Made by a program: the position numbers and the translations under genes. Below the pieces are notes generated by a model that had not been told where the DNA came from, did no database searches, and saw only the letters and a program-made list of their open reading frames with translations. A stretch of 64,000 bases of DNA from Agarivorans gilvus (GTDB lineage: Bacteria > Pseudomonadota > Gammaproteobacteria > Enterobacterales > Celerinatantimonadaceae): contig NZ_CP013021.1 of the NCBI RefSeq assembly GCF_001420915.1, positions 72,001-136,000 of the forward strand. Direction: 5' to 3'. Positions 34,654 to 42,877 of the stretch are shown one piece after another. How positions within the stretch are numbered: position 1 is the stretch's first letter; each line of letters starts with the position of its first letter.

Positions 34654-34824
34654 GGAAGTAAATCAGGGTGAGATCGTGAATGCTCACTTTGCGAACATTA
34701 GGCTTCTAATAGTCGATTTTCCAAATTTGTGCTGTTAGCTTGCACATTTTGTACGCGAATGTAGCGTGTTAATCGAACGCCTGTCGTTCAAAAAATGTTC
34801 ACGATCTCACTCTGGGAAGTAAAT
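34654..34824. mobile_element. MITE-like element with terminal inverted repeats and 10-bp target duplication
   Basis: The element spans 34664-34814 (151 bp). Its ends are CAGGGTGAGATCGTGAA (34664-34680) and, inverted, CAGAGTGAGATCGTGAA (34798-34814), 16 of 17 bases identical. It is flanked exactly by the direct repeat GGAAGTAAAT (34654-34663 and 34815-34824). It has no reading frame, so it would need a transposase from elsewhere; ends starting CAGGG with 8-10 bp duplications suggest the ISAs1 family as parent. Confidence 0.85.
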
Positions 34825-34871
34825 GGCACAGTGCAGTTGGTAGAACTTAGCGAAATTCCAGGATTAAAATT

Positions 34872-35441
34872 ATGAACAAACCCCCTGTATTTGATGTATC
34901 TACTTTTGTGCCAGTGCCTCGCAAGCCAGAATGGCCAGTATATCAGCCGGAAAACTTACCTCGCGCTTGGAAAAAAATTGCCGAGATTACTGATGTTAGG
35001 TTTAAAGATACGGTTCGTGATTGGCAGCTTTACTTTGATGGGGCTATGTTAATTATTCATTATTGGAATGATGGTATTAGCCCTTTTAGTGGTGAACCAT
35101 ATCGCTATGTAGAGCAATACGAGTTCCCCATTGGTGCAGCCGCATGGTTTGTAGAAAACCTACCGCGCTTTTTTAATGCTGGAGACCCAAGCAAGCCGCA
35201 AACCAGTGAAGGTTTTCATCATTACGGGCATTGTGGTGACGAGGAGTTAGGGATATCTAGGCTCATCCACTCTATAGGTAAAGATATTCCCGGTTACAGT
35301 TTAGATAACCTAAGCCGCTGCGGTTACCCTGATATGGATTTATGCCAAAGCTTTGAGATGAGTGATGATTTTTTGTTTAATCAAGGAATGCTAGAGCTAT
35401 TCAAAGACATCGCTAAGCGCCATGCAGCAGGCACGCTTTAA
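34872..35441 (+). CDS. Candidate immunity protein 2 (paralog of protein 1)
   Basis: A 189-residue soluble protein homologous to the preceding candidate immunity protein over the central and C-terminal parts (AAWFVENLP, DEELGISRLIHSI, DIPGYSLDNLSRCGYP). It has an extra Pro-rich N-terminal 30 residues. It may protect against a sister toxin no longer present, or extend protection to related toxins. It is separated from the first immunity gene by the MITE-like element. A terminator-like hairpin follows. Confidence 0.6.
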   Translation: MNKPPVFDVSTFVPVPRKPEWPVYQPENLPRAWKKIAEITDVRFKDTVRDWQLYFDGAMLIIHYWNDGISPFSGEPYRYVEQYEFPIGAAAWFVENLPRFFNAGDPSKPQTSEGFHHYGHCGDEELGISRLIHSIGKDIPGYSLDNLSRCGYPDMDLCQSFEMSDDFLFNQGMLELFKDIAKRHAAGTL

Positions 35442-35449
35442 AGCAGATA

Positions 35450-35486
35450 AAAGAGTCAGAAAACGAATGTCGGCTCTTTCTTTTTA
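35450..35486 (+). terminator. Rho-independent terminator after the immunity genes
   Basis: AAAGAGTC pairs with GGCTCTTT (one G-T wobble) across a 14-base loop, followed by a T-rich stretch (CTTTTT). It closes the toxin/immunity unit. Confidence 0.6.
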
Positions 35487-35668
35487 AGAATGCCCTGTAA
35501 TGTTCCTAATTAGCACTTTCCTATACTCACAATAATCCGAAGCAACATTATTAGTTCAAATAGTCTAAATCGTTTCTGTCCAATTGTGAGTTTTAGAAGC
35601 AGCGCCTTCTTCAAGCTATAGCGGTGACTTACAACTTAAGATGCTAGCCTAAGTATGAGCCAGTGGAT

Positions 35669-36055
35669 TTAAAACTTAATCGAGCGGCGGCCGGTTTTGT
35701 TGCTATTTGCCGATGCTTGTTTAGGTGCTTTAGTTGTCGACTTGTCTTTAGACTTAGTGTTGTTGCTCTTGGACGGCTTGTTATCCACTTCGGTTGGAGG
35801 CTGGTCGCAGACTACGTAAAGGAATTGGCCGTTAAACTCGATTATGTCTCCGGCATAAACTTTTTTACGCTTACGCTGTTCTAGTTCGCCGTTTAGGCCC
35901 ACATAGCCTTCGGCAATAGCGAGTTTTGCCTCTCCGCCACCGTTTACCAAATTACCTATTTTTAATACTTTATATAGCTCTATGGGTTGCTGCTGAACGA
36001 TAACTTCGAGAGCTTCCACTTCTATTTCTTGCGGGGGATCTTGCTGCTGTTTCAT
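35669..36055 (-). CDS. S4-domain RNA-binding protein (YbcJ-like) with basic tail
   Basis: A 128-residue protein. Residues about 26-82 form an S4 RNA-binding domain (ELYKVLKIGNLVNGGGEAKLAIAEGYVGLNGELEQRKRKKV in outline; compare E. coli YbcJ 'GAQAKIAIAEGQVKVDGAVETRKRCKI'). The C-terminal 40 residues are Lys/Ser/Asn-rich and probably disordered (KSNNTKSKDKSTTKAPKQAS). The ATG at 36055 is taken; an in-frame TTG at 36100 would add 15 residues. It likely binds structured RNA; the partner is unknown. Confidence 0.8.
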   Translation of the reverse strand: MKQQQDPPQEIEVEALEVIVQQQPIELYKVLKIGNLVNGGGEAKLAIAEGYVGLNGELEQRKRKKVYAGDIIEFNGQFLYVVCDQPPTEVDNKPSKSNNTKSKDKSTTKAPKQASANSNKTGRRSIKF

Positions 36056-36418
36056 TGCTTTGACCAACTGGGGGATAACAGCTGTGATTATGGTGAGCAA
36101 GCATAGTTAGGTCAAGTAAGATTGGTTTTGGCCAGAAACTTACAAGCACTTTAAATAAACGCCAAGCAAAGTTGCGTCTAGTTAGCGATATGTTTCAGGT
36201 GGCAGCGCTTTAGTCATTACAAAAACTAAGGGTTTGGTACATAAACTAGTTATTTTTTTCTTAGAACACGGTTTCACTTGATCTATGGGGAGGAGATAAA
36301 TATCATCAATTTTTGCTGAATTAATACTCATCGCTTTATCCTGTAGCCCTCCTCTGTTTCAAATAAAGCCTTTTAGTATCAGCGTGTAAGGAAAGATAGA
36401 AGATCAGGGAGTTGTTCT
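36056..36418. promoter_or_regulatory. 363-bp gap upstream of the TonB receptor operon
   Basis: No gene is supported. The region must hold the promoter of the three-gene receptor/c-di-GMP operon and that of the divergent S4 gene. It is A/T-rich around 36240-36330. I saw no clear Fur box or other recognisable operator. Confidence 0.35.
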
Positions 36419-38473
36419 TTGAAATCACCTAGCTGTACTTGTTGTTCGTTGTTGTTTTTTATGACTTTTGCGGTCGCCGCTCAGGAGTCACTTTCAAGCT
36501 TAGATTTAGAGTCGTTGATGGCTGAAGATGTGCAAGCGACTTCGGCGATGAAACGCGCTCAATCCACCTTTACCACTCCGGCTGCTTTATATGTATTGAG
36601 TAAAGAAGATATTCGTGCCTCTGGCGCTTTAACGGTGGCTGAATCGCTAAAATTGGTTCCCGGTATTGAAGTTAGGCAACTGGATAATAACCAGTGGGCC
36701 ATTACAACTCGTGGAGTGGCCGGTCGGCATACCAGCAAGTTGTTGGTGATGGTGGATGGGCAAAGTGTTTATAACCCCACCTTTGCCGGCGTATATTGGG
36801 AAACCCTGGATGTGCCGCTTTATGATATTGAACGCATTGAAGTGATTCGTGGGCAGGGCGGTTTGCTGTGGGGAAGTAACGCGACCAACGGTGTGATTAA
36901 CATTATCACTAAAAATAGTTTAGATAGTCGCGGTAGTTTGCTGCAGGTAGGCGGTGGCGATTTACTCGATTATGAGTTGGCGTTTCGCTATGGCGGAGAC
37001 CTTGGTCAGTTAGGGGCTTATCGTGTTTATGCCTCAAGCAAACAGTTAGACCAATCTAAACACGGCATTCAGATGGAGCCGCAAGACGATGCTAAACAGC
37101 ACACTGTTGGAGCCCGTTTTGATTTCGCCCCTAGTGATGATGTATCAATACTCACTCAAGCCAACTTCACTCGAACCGAGCAGGGGCAAAGTTTAAAAGC
37201 ACTAGACATTAATACTAATCAAAATACTTTATTGAGCGACCAATTTGAGCGTAATGATGCCCGAGTGATGGCACGCTTAGAGCACCGTTTGTCATCCTTT
37301 TCGAACCAGATGTTACAGGCTTCATGGATGTTACAACAAGGCAAACAGTTGTTCTTGGATGAGCGTTTTCAGTCTATCGATTTAGACTACCAAATGAACT
37401 CACTCATCGGTAAGGCGCAATTGGATTGGGGCTTAAATTACCGAAACAGTTATTTGCCTTTCACTCCTAACCTGATTATGAGTAGCGACAACAACATCAC
37501 TCGCTTAGAGCAATATGGCGCGTTTTTGCAGTTACAGTTTGCGCTTATCCCAGATAGCTTGAACTTGAGTATTGGTGACAAGGCCGAGCACAATAGCTTT
37601 ACTGGTTGGGAGCACCAGCCGGCAGCGCGTTTAAGCTGGCAAGCCAATGACTCCCATGTATTGTGGGGGGCGGTATCGCAAGGAGTGAGGATCCCCTCGT
37701 TAGCCGAATATGATTACGATACGGCTATTAACGGCACAAGGGTGGGACATTATTTGCAAACAGGAATAGAGGCTATCGATAACTATTACATGCGAACCGT
37801 GTTAAATGGTAATCAGCAGGTTGAGCCAGAAAAGTCCGTATCCTATGAGCTGGGGTATCGCTTTAACCAAAATCCCTGGACTATTGATGTATCGTTATTT
37901 GATACCAAATCTCGTAATGTGTTTGCGGTGTACCCTAATCCCGATTCTGTAGATTTAGCGCAACTCGGCGGTTTATTGGCGATGGGGCAATACCTCGAAG
38001 TACAACAAGCTTTAGCCAATAGCGTGCTGGAGTTTGATGTGGTGTCTAACGCTGAACTGGAAGTGACTGGGGGAGAAGCCTTGTTAGCGTGGCAGTCCAA
38101 TCACGATGTGAAGGCTGAGTTAGGTTATAGTCAGTTACGTTATCGTTATGACTTACAAGCTAACACTCAACCGGCGATTGGCGATGATTCAGATAGCCGC
38201 CAGTGGTTTGCTAAGTTTGACTGGCAGGTCGCTAAACGTCATGCTTTATTTGGCTTATTTCGCTCCATCAAAAGTGACGCTTATCATGCTGATGACTATG
38301 ATGTGCTGGACTTGAGTTGGGCTTGGCAAGTTCATGATAGTGCGGTTTTATCATTAACTGGCAAGAATCTACTCGCTGGCAAGCATGTGGAGTATAACAC
38401 TGGCTCTGAGACTTTTACCGTTGCAAACTACATAGAGCGCAGTGTTGTACTGCGTGTGATAGCGGAGTTTTAA
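36419..38473 (+). CDS. TonB-dependent outer-membrane receptor
   Basis: A 684-residue receptor. The signal peptide covers residues 1-21. The plug domain spans about 45-165, with VLSKEDIRASGALTVAESLKLVPGIEV, RGVAGRHTSKLLVMVDGQSVYN and IERIEVIRGQGGLLWGSNATNGVINIIT as the family hallmarks, followed by a 22-strand barrel ending in the terminal aromatic EF. The start is TTG, with GGGAG 9 bases upstream; no ATG fits. It shares one base with the next gene (TAATG) and leads an operon with yfiR-like and GGDEF-EAL genes, so its ligand may feed c-di-GMP control. The ligand is unknown; vitamin or siderophore type cannot be told. Confidence 0.9.
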   Translation: MKSPSCTCCSLLFFMTFAVAAQESLSSLDLESLMAEDVQATSAMKRAQSTFTTPAALYVLSKEDIRASGALTVAESLKLVPGIEVRQLDNNQWAITTRGVAGRHTSKLLVMVDGQSVYNPTFAGVYWETLDVPLYDIERIEVIRGQGGLLWGSNATNGVINIITKNSLDSRGSLLQVGGGDLLDYELAFRYGGDLGQLGAYRVYASSKQLDQSKHGIQMEPQDDAKQHTVGARFDFAPSDDVSILTQANFTRTEQGQSLKALDINTNQNTLLSDQFERNDARVMARLEHRLSSFSNQMLQASWMLQQGKQLFLDERFQSIDLDYQMNSLIGKAQLDWGLNYRNSYLPFTPNLIMSSDNNITRLEQYGAFLQLQFALIPDSLNLSIGDKAEHNSFTGWEHQPAARLSWQANDSHVLWGAVSQGVRIPSLAEYDYDTAINGTRVGHYLQTGIEAIDNYYMRTVLNGNQQVEPEKSVSYELGYRFNQNPWTIDVSLFDTKSRNVFAVYPNPDSVDLAQLGGLLAMGQYLEVQQALANSVLEFDVVSNAELEVTGGEALLAWQSNHDVKAELGYSQLRYRYDLQANTQPAIGDDSDSRQWFAKFDWQVAKRHALFGLFRSIKSDAYHADDYDVLDLSWAWQVHDSAVLSLTGKNLLAGKHVEYNTGSETFTVANYIERSVVLRVIAEF

Positions 38474-39009
38474 TGCTCTTCAAACGTTTGTTTAAACGTT
38501 GTTTATGCGTGCTAATACTAGTGCTGACGGGACACGCCACAGCTAACGATAAAGAGCAGGCAATTAAAGCTGGTTTCTTGTTTAACTTCGCGCGTTATAG
38601 CGAATGGTTAGCGCCAGCCACTCCGCTTGGGTATTTTAAGTTATGCAGTCCTGACTTGGAGTTTGTGGATAAGGCCGCTTGGGTATTGCACGAGCATACG
38701 GTCCATGACCTGCCTATTCGAGTCAGTTTGGTTGACTTAAATTCCTTAGACATTAATCAGTGTAATTTATTGTTTGTCTCATCTAGCTTTTATCAACAGT
38801 GGCTTGGGGTGGATAAGTCCTTGTTAAGCAATACCATGTTGGTGGGCGAGGATGAAGAGTTTATCCACCAAGGTGGGCATATTCGTTTCTTTTTGCTAGG
38901 GGGAAAAGTGCGGTTTGCCATTTCTCCTGATGCGTTAAACAAGGCCAATATCGTGATGAGTTCTAAGGTACTTAGATTGAGTCGAATTGTTAAAGAGGAG
39001 CAGCCATGA
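38473..39009 (+). CDS. YfiR family periplasmic protein (DUF4154)
   Basis: A 178-residue exported protein with a signal peptide (cleavage after about residue 24, GHATA-N). AGFLFNFARYSEWL is the family's first motif, and later motifs are QCNLLFVSSSF, LLSNTMLVGEDEEFIHQGGHIRFFLLGGKVRFAI and the C-terminal ANIVMSSKVLRLSRIV. In Pseudomonas, YfiR holds the diguanylate cyclase YfiN inactive from the periplasm. Here it sits between a TonB receptor (sharing one base) and a membrane GGDEF-EAL gene (4-bp overlap), so it likely relays a receptor or envelope signal to that enzyme. Confidence 0.88.
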   Translation: MLFKRLFKRCLCVLILVLTGHATANDKEQAIKAGFLFNFARYSEWLAPATPLGYFKLCSPDLEFVDKAAWVLHEHTVHDLPIRVSLVDLNSLDINQCNLLFVSSSFYQQWLGVDKSLLSNTMLVGEDEEFIHQGGHIRFFLLGGKVRFAISPDALNKANIVMSSKVLRLSRIVKEEQP

Positions 39010-41048
39010 GTTCCTTTTTAGGTATGAATACCTTGAGTAAAAAACTGCTGTTTATTTTGATGAGCATGGCTATTTTTTCAACTGCAGTGGTGACCGGCGT
39101 ATTAAGCGCTTATGAGTTTGTTAGTGCTAAACGCGAGCAAACGCGCGCGCTGCAAAATATAGCCGATACGCTGGCGCCTAACTTAACCGCGGCGCTGTTA
39201 TTTAACGACCAAGACACCATGCAAGAGATGCTGTCGTCTTTGTTATCGCGGAAAGATGTATTAAGAGCCAGTATTACGAATACTCAAAAGCAGTTGGTGA
39301 ATGTGACCAGCGAGCTTTACCAACAGCACATCCAACAGGGACCCGATAGTTTAATTGAAGTGACTAGCCTATTGATTATGGATGAGCAGGTCTATGGGGA
39401 TCTCACAATCTGGGCCAACGACAGCTATATAGATAAGCGTGTGGGCTTTTATGTGCAGTTTTTGGCGGCTTTATTAGTACTTACTTTTGGCTTGAGTTTG
39501 TTTTTATCTCTGTTTTTAAAACAGGGCTTTCTGCGACCGTTAATGCATTTATCTAAGGTGGCAGAGCGAGTCAGTCGCACCAATGATTATAGTCTGCGCG
39601 CGCAGCAGTCTAGCGATGATGAAGTGGCCAATTTAACAGGTTATTTCAATGGCATGCTCGAAACTATTGAGCAGCGCGATAGCATGCTGGAGAAGCAGGT
39701 CAGTTTGCGAACTCAGGAGCTAGAAGCCGCCAACAAGAAACTACTGCAATATGCCTATACCGATGGCTTAACCGGTTTACCTAACCGCCACTTTTTTTAT
39801 GAAAAGCTGCAAGGCTTGGTGGCGAGCCAGAGTCATTTTGGTCTGATATTTATTGATTTAGACGGCTTTAAAGAAGTTAACGATACCCTAGGCCATGACT
39901 ACGGCGATATTTTGTTAAATCAGGCAGGGCAGCGAATCACCCGTTGTGTGCGTGATCAAGACGTGGTTGCTCGCTTGGGCGGTGATGAGTTCACTATTGT
40001 TATCGAAGGGGTGAGTGAACAACAGCGCTTAGCCACCATTGCCGATACGGTATTACAGGCGTTGACTAAACGTTTCACTATCAAACAAGAAACTGCCTAT
40101 GTGAGTGGTAGTATTGGTATGGCGTTTTACCCCGCTAACGGGCAAACCGTAGATGAGCTGGTGAAACATGCCGATCAGGCCATGTATGTTTCTAAGGCGC
40201 GTGGGCGCAATTGTTATCAGTTTTTCTCTGCAGATATGCAGGAAGAAGCGCAACATAAACGCCGTTTGTTAGAAGAGCTGCGTGTGGCCTTGGCAGAGCA
40301 GCAGTTCGAGTTATATTTTCAACCGATTGTTGCATTAAATTCAGATAGTGAACCTATGCCGGTACACAAGGCCGAAGCCTTGATTCGCTGGAACCATCCC
40401 GAGCGTGGCGTTGTGTCTCCCGGAGAGTTCATTCATGTAATTGAAGAAGCAGGTTTAATCCGCGAGTTAAGCCAATGGATTATGCAGCAAACCGTGGAAA
40501 CGGTATCGCAATGGTACCAGCAGGGCTGCGCTAATATTCAAATCAGCGTTAATACTTCACCTTCCCAGTTTAACGATGGCGGAAAGTGGATCGATGATTG
40601 GATCCATGCCTTAGCCTTGTACGAGATCCCCGCACACAGCATCATTATCGAAATTACCGAGAATGTGTTGATGACTACCGATGACTCAATTAAGCACCAG
40701 CTCTCGCGCTTACAACACCGAGGTATGGACGTAGCGATTGATGATTTTGGGGTGGGCTATTCATCTTTGGCTTACTTACAGCAATTGGATATTAACCTGC
40801 TGAAAATTGACCGCTCGTTTATTCAGCCCTTAAGTGAAGACCAAGATAGTGTGGCTTTAGTAAGAGCGATTGTTACCATGGCTCACCATTTGGGGCTTAA
40901 AGTGGTGGCCGAAGGAGTGGAAACGGAACAGCAGTGGCAGCAAGTATTAAATGTCGCCTGTGATTACGTACAAGGTTATATTGTATCTAAACCTATGACC
41001 AAAGACGCATTTTATCAACGCTACCTTAGCCAGTACCAACAAGCTTAA
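39006..41048 (+). CDS. Membrane GGDEF-EAL c-di-GMP enzyme, partner of YfiR
   Basis: A 680-residue protein. TM1 is at about 14-36, a periplasmic CHASE8-like sensor at 40-145, TM2 at 148-172, and HAMP at 173-228, followed by a coiled coil. The GGDEF domain has an intact active site GGDEF (325-329) and an intact RxxD inhibitory site RDQD five residues before it. The EAL domain has EAL (457-459), the DDFGVGYSSL metal block and LKIDRSFI, so both activities look competent. The architecture of the N-terminal half is that of YfiN/TpbB, but YfiN lacks EAL. It overlaps the yfiR gene by 4 bp. Net synthesis or breakdown of c-di-GMP cannot be predicted. Confidence 0.92.
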   Translation: MSSFLGMNTLSKKLLFILMSMAIFSTAVVTGVLSAYEFVSAKREQTRALQNIADTLAPNLTAALLFNDQDTMQEMLSSLLSRKDVLRASITNTQKQLVNVTSELYQQHIQQGPDSLIEVTSLLIMDEQVYGDLTIWANDSYIDKRVGFYVQFLAALLVLTFGLSLFLSLFLKQGFLRPLMHLSKVAERVSRTNDYSLRAQQSSDDEVANLTGYFNGMLETIEQRDSMLEKQVSLRTQELEAANKKLLQYAYTDGLTGLPNRHFFYEKLQGLVASQSHFGLIFIDLDGFKEVNDTLGHDYGDILLNQAGQRITRCVRDQDVVARLGGDEFTIVIEGVSEQQRLATIADTVLQALTKRFTIKQETAYVSGSIGMAFYPANGQTVDELVKHADQAMYVSKARGRNCYQFFSADMQEEAQHKRRLLEELRVALAEQQFELYFQPIVALNSDSEPMPVHKAEALIRWNHPERGVVSPGEFIHVIEEAGLIRELSQWIMQQTVETVSQWYQQGCANIQISVNTSPSQFNDGGKWIDDWIHALALYEIPAHSIIIEITENVLMTTDDSIKHQLSRLQHRGMDVAIDDFGVGYSSLAYLQQLDINLLKIDRSFIQPLSEDQDSVALVRAIVTMAHHLGLKVVAEGVETEQQWQQVLNVACDYVQGYIVSKPMTKDAFYQRYLSQYQQA

Positions 41049-41078
41049 GCCGTAAGCACCGTTCCACTTTAGCGGTTG

Positions 41079-42695
41079 CTAGAGCTTGTAGCTATTGACC
41101 ATGTTTTTAAGTTCGGTGGCTAAGGCCACCACTCGTTCACTAATGATGTTGTCTTCGCTGGCATCGCGTGCTGTGGTTTCGGCAATGCTTTGAATGTTGG
41201 TGATGTGGGCGTTAACCTCAACTACCGCTTCGTTTTGTTGCTCTGAGGCCAGTGCCATTTGTGAATTGAGCTCGGTGATTTCTTCACTCTGTTGCGCTAT
41301 TTGTTGCAGAATAGACCAGAGTTCATCGATGTTATTGGATGATTGATGTACCGCTTCTCCGGCTTGTTTCATGGTGTCAATCATACGGTTTTTTTGTTGA
41401 TTGAGTTGTTCGTTAATCGCTTTAATTTCGTCGGTAGATTGATGGGTGCGGGTAGCTAAAGAGCGCACCTCATCGGCTACCACGGCAAAGCCTCGACCTT
41501 GCTCACCCGTGCGAGCCGCTTCAATGGCAGCATTTAATGCCAATAGGTTGGTTTGCTCGGCGATGGCCGAAATGCTTTCCACCATTACGTTAACTTTTTC
41601 ACTTCGCTCGCCTAGTTCCTGTAAGTTGCTATTGGCTTGGTCAACAATATTGACCAGCGCTTGCATGTAGTTGAGCGTTTGCTGGGCTTTGTCTGCCCCG
41701 CTTTTTACTTGCTTGTCGGCATTTTGAGTACGCTCGGTGGTAAATTGAGCATTCTTCTTCACCTCATTGGAAGAGGCTTCTATTTGCAGCATGGTGGTGG
41801 CCACTGACGCTGTGCCCGATTTTAACTGGCTTACCGAATGCTCGGTCGATGAGGCTACATCTTTTACTCGCTCGGCAGTATTGTATAAGTCGCTGCTACT
41901 TTGGGTGAGTTGGCTTAAGCTCGTTTTAAAACTGGAGATGAGTGAATTGAGTGAACGATACAGCGCCCCGATTTCATCGTTGTAGGGGTCACTAAAATCT
42001 ATGCTTAGATCGGCGTTGTCGGCCGCTTGGTTGAGGTGTTTACGTAGTCGCGATAAGCGCTTGGCGACGGCGCCACGAAAAATGAGCGCTAGCATTAACA
42101 TGCCAACAAAAAACACGGCAAACAACAAACTGGCTTGATTGATTAAGGCTCGGTGAATCATGGCATTGGCTTTATTCAACGAGAATGATACGTCGATGAT
42201 GGCCGCCACGTCACCATTTTTACTGGTGACGTGGCAAGTTAAACAATTCACGCCATTGTGGTCATCACTCATGATAATTGGAGTAAGGACTTGTAGCGCA
42301 GCTTGATTTTGCTGTTGTTTGTAGCGATAGACGGTGTCACCGCTAAAGGCTTGTTGTTGGTCTGGGCTAAGGTTCGCGGCAGGGCTATTGGGCCTAAACA
42401 TAGCCTGGATTGGCGCAGAGGGGAGTAAGTTTATATCTAATATATTGTCTTGCTTAAGCATTTTATCGTGCAACAATTTTTTATTGGCCATTGCACCAGA
42501 CAACATCAGTGTATTTAAACCTTCAAAGTAGCTTTCAGACATCACTTTGATTTGCTGCTTAGCCATCTCTTCAACTAAGGTTTTTTCGTGCTGATAGGTA
42601 TAAGTTAAGGTGATAGCCAGCAAGCTTAAGCCCACTATTACCATGGTGAGATAAAGCCTAGCAGCAATTGAAAAACGACCCCATAATCTGTGCAT
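41079..42695 (-). CDS. Methyl-accepting chemotaxis protein with a CxxCH haem motif
   Basis: A 538-residue chemoreceptor. TM1 is at about 12-31, the periplasmic sensor at 32-190, TM2 at 193-212, then HAMP and the signalling domain with the invariant tip ISAIAEQTNLLALNAAIEAARTGEQGRGFAVVADEVR. The sensor contains CLTCH (151-155), a c-type haem attachment motif, in the position seen in DUF3365/Tll0287-like haem sensors. It may therefore sense oxygen, NO or redox state. Flagellar or che genes are not nearby. It faces the GGDEF-EAL gene convergently, with 30 bp between them. Confidence 0.88.
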   Translation of the reverse strand: MHRLWGRFSIAARLYLTMVIVGLSLLAITLTYTYQHEKTLVEEMAKQQIKVMSESYFEGLNTLMLSGAMANKKLLHDKMLKQDNILDINLLPSAPIQAMFRPNSPAANLSPDQQQAFSGDTVYRYKQQQNQAALQVLTPIIMSDDHNGVNCLTCHVTSKNGDVAAIIDVSFSLNKANAMIHRALINQASLLFAVFFVGMLMLALIFRGAVAKRLSRLRKHLNQAADNADLSIDFSDPYNDEIGALYRSLNSLISSFKTSLSQLTQSSSDLYNTAERVKDVASSTEHSVSQLKSGTASVATTMLQIEASSNEVKKNAQFTTERTQNADKQVKSGADKAQQTLNYMQALVNIVDQANSNLQELGERSEKVNVMVESISAIAEQTNLLALNAAIEAARTGEQGRGFAVVADEVRSLATRTHQSTDEIKAINEQLNQQKNRMIDTMKQAGEAVHQSSNNIDELWSILQQIAQQSEEITELNSQMALASEQQNEAVVEVNAHITNIQSIAETTARDASEDNIISERVVALATELKNMVNSYKL

Positions 42696-42877
42696 TTAGT
42701 TTAGCCCCAAAGAGTGCTTAGGTACTACTTGCAAAGCAATCTGTTCAATAATTAGTCGAAAATTCTGATACTTACACTTTTGATAATAAGTTAAGACTAA
42801 CAACTAACATTTAGCAAAAATTTAGGGTCTTGGAATGGCAAAGATGAGGGGCTGATATGCCTGGCCCCTTACTGGGG

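Noticed and set aside
42856..42876. GCCCC/GGGGC hairpin downstream of gsk as terminator
   Set aside because: The stem is only 5 bp and no T-run follows on the minus strand.
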